Positions 60,701-64,000 of a stretch of DNA of 64,000 nucleotides are shown in pieces. Source of the stretch: Apium graveolens (Eukaryota; Streptophyta; Magnoliopsida; Apiales; Apiaceae); the NCBI RefSeq assembly GCF_009905375.1, contig NW_027417593.1, positions 21,445 through 85,444 of the forward strand. The letters are read 5' to 3'. Positions within the stretch are counted from its first letter, which is position 1; every line of letters starts with the position of its first letter. Position numbers and translations under genes: made by a program. The notes beneath the pieces are model-generated. The model searched no databases and had not been told where the DNA came from. It saw only the letters and a program-made list of their open reading frames with translations.

Positions 60701-62057
60701 ACGAAGCTCGTAACATGAACTATCTAAACATGGCAATGATCAAAATCTAGCAGGGTGTTCTCGGGTCCAAATGTTATGAACAAAAGCAGTCTAAAGTAAA
60801 TCGGACATTACGACGGCTATGTTTACGCCGATTACCAATGTTTAAACTACTCCAATTAACCACCAACCAACTCATAACCATCAATACAACAAAACTTTAC
60901 CTAACCATACCACATCAGTCCATAATCTCCAAGGTTTTCAACTCAAACAATCACAATCAAGACCTATGAACTATAATCAAGCTTCAATTACCAAAACACT
61001 TCCAAATCAAACCAAACTACTAATAATCACAATCCATGCTTCTCATTTCACAAAACCAACCATTAAGCTTACTAACAAATAAAGTAAAGGCTAGGGTTTG
61101 AAGTTTATACCTTCCTTGGGAGGTGTTAAGTTGCTAGGAAGCCTTAGGGAGCCTCCTACAAGCTTGATCTTTCCAAAGAAATCAAGAACACAAAGTTAGG
61201 CTTTGAAGTTTCTAAAAGTCCGATTTAAAGAAATGTAAAAATGAGGGTCTTACCATGATTATTTGGACGAGACTTGTGAACAAGAGTTGTAGGCCATCTC
61301 AATACCTTTCCAATGAGCTATAGAACACAATATTTGAGTGAGAAATGAAGGAGATACAGTAGTTTTAGTGTGCTGGTTCTGTTTTGGCAGAGAGCATGAA
61401 GAACAATGCCTTGGTTTCTTTTTGATTTTGATGAAAAATGATTTGCTTGGCTTGGTTGGTTTGATTTTTGTGTTTGTTTAGTAAATTACCTAGTTGCCCT
61501 TGATTTTGTGTGGTTAAAAAGCCACCACATCTCCTTCCTTCCCAATGTCATGCTTGTGTCATCCTCATGATGTCATCCTCCCCTCCTTGTCCTCTTCTCA
61601 TTGGTTGGGTGACATCATCCTCTCTAATCCCTTTGATTAATTCCTAATTATTTGCCTAATGACCGCTGATCTGTTATACAGTTCACTTAACTTTCGTTTT
61701 CGTTTATCGTTTGAGGGATCATACCCGGGATCTTATTACTTAGGTTCCCTTAACCTTTCTCAATACATTATATTCCTTTTTATGATCCTCTATTATAATC
61801 CTTTAATTTAAATCCTTTTATCCTGTTACCTTATACTCAATTCTTTCCGTATCTATTGGATTTCCGGGAAAAATCAAAGTGTTCGGATTTGGATTCTGAC
61901 GATCTTTACATACACTTATATCCCATATAAAGTACTAATAAAATCTCAGAATATCCATATCAGAACCCCTACATAGTGTGGCATGAAAAGTTTTCTCATT
62001 CAGCTAAAACACTATTCACAAGGGTTACAAAAGTTCAAAATTTTGGGAGTTATTACA
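57790..62057 (-). repeat. 5' LTR of the gypsy element
   Basis: Near copy of 48001-52234. Many of the differences are one-base insertions or deletions, concentrated in the first 700 bases; the next 900 bases are almost identical. Confidence 0.92.
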
Positions 62058-62484
62058 TCCATTCCCTCCTCATGAAAGATCTCTTCAATTTTCCAGTTTT
62101 ACCAATGTTCCCTCATATCCTAGACTGGCCATCATGTTCTGAAGAACTGTTTCGTCAACCGTAGAATAAACACAGTTCTCAGGTAGGTGTAGTGCTTGTC
62201 GAACCTGTAGACAAAGTCACAATATACTCATTTTCCCCTGATGAAAAGATAATACTTGGGGACCCTTGAGCACCACCATCATCATATACTCCACTCCTCC
62301 AGAACTCCAGTACTTGAACTCCAGAGACTGATTCAGGGTCAGTTAAAGCGTACCCAATTTCAGAATTAGTGAGAAAGTCCTGAATGAAATGAAGTTCAGA
62401 GGGTGCCTCTGACGTGTTGAGTATAGCAGAGAAGTTATTAGGAACAAACTTTGCTCCATGGAAGATTATGTCCTTGGGTGCCAT
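62058..62484 (-). pseudogene. SIRE post-pol frame, N-terminal segment
   Basis: Starts MAPKDIIFHGAKFVPNNFS at 62484 and runs 101 codons (LHFIQDFLTNSEIGYALTD, YDDGGAQGSPSI). After a frame change near 62210, QALHLPENCVYSTVDETVL follows up to the gypsy border. It then continues across the insertion at 48000. Confidence 0.75.
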
Positions 62485-63195
62485 TAAAATTTGAGAGAAA
62501 TACGGTTGCCTGTATTGTGTTTGAAAAAATGTCTATATGAAAAATTGTCAGTAGATGAGAAAGGATGAAAGTAAAGAGAGAGAGATACAAGAGAAAAGTA
62601 AATAAAAGAGTTGACAATCTTTCTCTCTATTACTTATATACAAAAAGTAACCGTTGGGACACCCTGTCAGACATGCAGTAATAACGGATAGTTACTGGGC
62701 GCGAGAAACAATAATCATTACTTGCCCACCTGCCTATTTTCAAGGAAAAACCGTTCCACTTACCCAGATATTCCATTAATCAAGGTGAAACAGTTTTAAG
62801 TCAAAATTGAAACCGTTCCCACTGATTTAATTATTTTCACTGCATCATTAATATTCTGAAAATAAATCAAGTGAAAATGACCAAGATAAATCAGATGAGT
62901 AAGTGCTGATAAAGAAAAATCAGAACTTAAAATTAAAACAGAATTTATATGGTCATCAGAATATGAGTAATTATCAGGATTTATCAATGCATTACAAAAT
63001 AACTTAGAGACAAAATCTTGAAACAAAAACAAATTTCATTAATATATCAAGAGAATACATTCATGACATTGAAATTACATCAGTACTTATACAAGACTTT
63101 CCCTAAGCTACAAAACCTAACATCAACAGCCTTTGTCCTAGCTCAAGAAGCAGGGCAAGGCTGATGATGAAGAAAAATAGGAAGAAGAAAATAAA

Positions 63196-63402
63196 TCATT
63201 TCTTCTTCCTACTCTCGACAAACAGAATGGCGAGTCGGATGATTCGCTCTTGCTGGCGAAGAGCTTCCAGCCTTTCCTCCTCCAATCGATCCAGATGGCG
63301 ATGGTAATCCATATAGAAGAACAGGAGGTGGGTCAGTACCTCATGTGGGACAGAGTCCCATATCTCCTCAGAATGGCCGTGACGTGCCATTCCTGCTGCC
63401 AT
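63196..63402 (-). CDS. Small SIRE-associated frame (68 aa)
   Basis: MAAGMARHGHSEEIWDSVP, then an Arg/Glu-rich helix (HRHLDRLEEERLEALRQQE) and a Lys-rich end. It lies upstream of the post-pol frame on the same strand. It is open and looks protein-like, but I know no function; it could be an accessory frame of the element or a displaced piece of its polyprotein. Confidence 0.45.
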   Translation of the reverse strand: MAAGMARHGHSEEIWDSVPHEVLTHLLFFYMDYHRHLDRLEEERLEALRQQERIIRLAILFVESRKKK

Positions 63403-64000
63403 TCAGCACAGCTTGGCTCCATATTAAATGTTTGGTAATTCAAAAACATGTTGTATCTGACCATTGTGTTTTTGAAAGAAAAAGTATGAAGGTAAGTTTG
63501 TGAGAAAGAATTTGATGGGAAGGCTGATGTGAAGTGGTTGCTTATATAGGCAAGTGAATGCCAGGAGACGCAAAGGAATTTAATGCTGACGGGTAGAATT
63601 AATTCTACTTCGTCTCCCCAGACTTGGAAAAGAAAACATTCATTGGAAAGAGAAAACATGGTTTAAATACGCACGAGAAACAAGTAAAGTGGACTGTTCA
63701 AGTACGAATACCATTAACCCTAACCATAGTGACTATTAATCTTCCACTTCAACATATTCTAGTTTGAACCGAGACTGTTATCAAATTTTATCCACAGATA
63801 AGTCAAGTAAAGAATTTAGACTGTAATAACAGAACTTAGACTAATATCAGAACTTAACAGTCATCGGAACATAATTCTTAACTCGAAAAAGGAATGCTTA
63901 TCGGAGTAAATCCTCATACAAGTTCTGATTTATACTCTTCAAACTTAATCTTCAGAATATGCAACCAGAACTTGTCCTCAGAATTAGTGCAAAATGACAC
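63403..64000. other. Non-coding SIRE sequence at the window end
   Basis: Repeats of CAGAACTTA/AGTTCTGAT like those inside the LTR at 43990-44600 and around 62880-63000. No gene seen; the rest of the element lies beyond 64000. Confidence 0.45.

Larger units (their letters stand above)
48001..62057 (-). mobile_element. Ty3/gypsy retrotransposon with 4.2-kb LTRs (chromovirus, probably Tekay/Del)
   Basis: LTRs 48001-52234 (4234 bp) and 57790-62057 (4268 bp), TGTAACACCCC...TTATTACA on the plus strand. Target duplication TCCAT at 47996-48000 and 62058-62062. On the minus strand a primer site lies at 57774-57785 and a polypurine tract (AAGGAGGGGAGAC) next to the left LTR. The 5.5-kb interior is badly decayed; gag pieces, RT/RNase H and the integrase end can be seen, but not in normal order. 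Confidence 0.92.
43990..64000 (-). mobile_element. SIRE-type copia element, 3' part, interrupted by the gypsy at 48001-62057
   Basis: Made of 43990-48000 and 62058-64000, continuing beyond the window. It contains LTR, polypurine tract, the long post-pol reading frame in pieces and a small frame upstream. The joint at 48000/62058 is marked by TCCAT on both sides of the gypsy. Long post-pol frames are known in the SIRE (Maximus) lineage, where they have been called env-like. Confidence 0.82.

Noticed and set aside
1..64000. Bacterial-type operons, ribosome binding sites, tRNA or rRNA genes
   Set aside because: None seen; the window is plant nuclear DNA and no tRNA-like cloverleaf or rRNA sequence was noticed beyond the primer sites.

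Overview
This is nuclear DNA of a flowering plant, very probably a eudicot. The evidence is spliced genes with GT-AG introns, plant-type Ty1/copia and Ty3/gypsy retrotransposons with initiator-Met primer sites, CACTA, hAT, Helitron and Stowaway elements, and an endogenous caulimovirid. An asterid, possibly Apiaceae, is my guess from the style of the SIRE-type elements. The window is repeat-dominated and AT-rich. I find only two convincing host genes.

Layout. 1-2436: 3' end of a CACTA transposon with a decayed DUF4218/DUF4216 gene. 2647-9301: complete but dead copia element (LTRs about 1 kb, TSD CTAAA). 10682-11828 (-) and 26634-27781 (-): two three-exon bHLH genes of the iron-deficiency subgroup Ib (ORG2/bHLH38/39/100/101-like, 253 and 250 aa). 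They lie in a duplicated unit of about 2.5 kb with a shared promoter block. The spacer between them has grown by insertion of a second copia element (13265-19228, -), whose 3' LTR carries a 1.6-kb hAT element with a 176-bp internal array, and of a small Helitron (19789-20599). 29269-29800: hAT MITE. 30005-30442: GC-rich insert.

30468-39082 is the most interesting part: a nearly full endogenous pararetrovirus of about 8.49 kb unit length. It has 128-bp terminal repeats, an initiator-Met PBS, a movement protein joined to a second protease-like domain, several small overlapping reading frames, coat protein, protease-RT-RNase H, one intact 313-codon frame of unknown function, a 39-bp tandem array and a TATA promoter. 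It is flanked by a perfect 18-bp duplication.

40107-41680: LTR-like remnant. 42582-42814: Stowaway MITE. 43038 to the end (-): a SIRE-type copia, 3' part, whose LTR is directly followed by the gag of a second copy. Its post-pol ORF is split by a 14-kb gypsy element (48001-62057, LTRs 4.2 kb, TSD TCCAT) with a scrambled interior.

How it works together: the two bHLH genes are probably a co-regulated iron-response pair. Nearly everything else is layered insertion, and the nesting gives relative ages: hAT after copia 2, gypsy after SIRE. All retroelement reading frames carry stops or frameshifts except single short ones, so no autonomous element is apparent.
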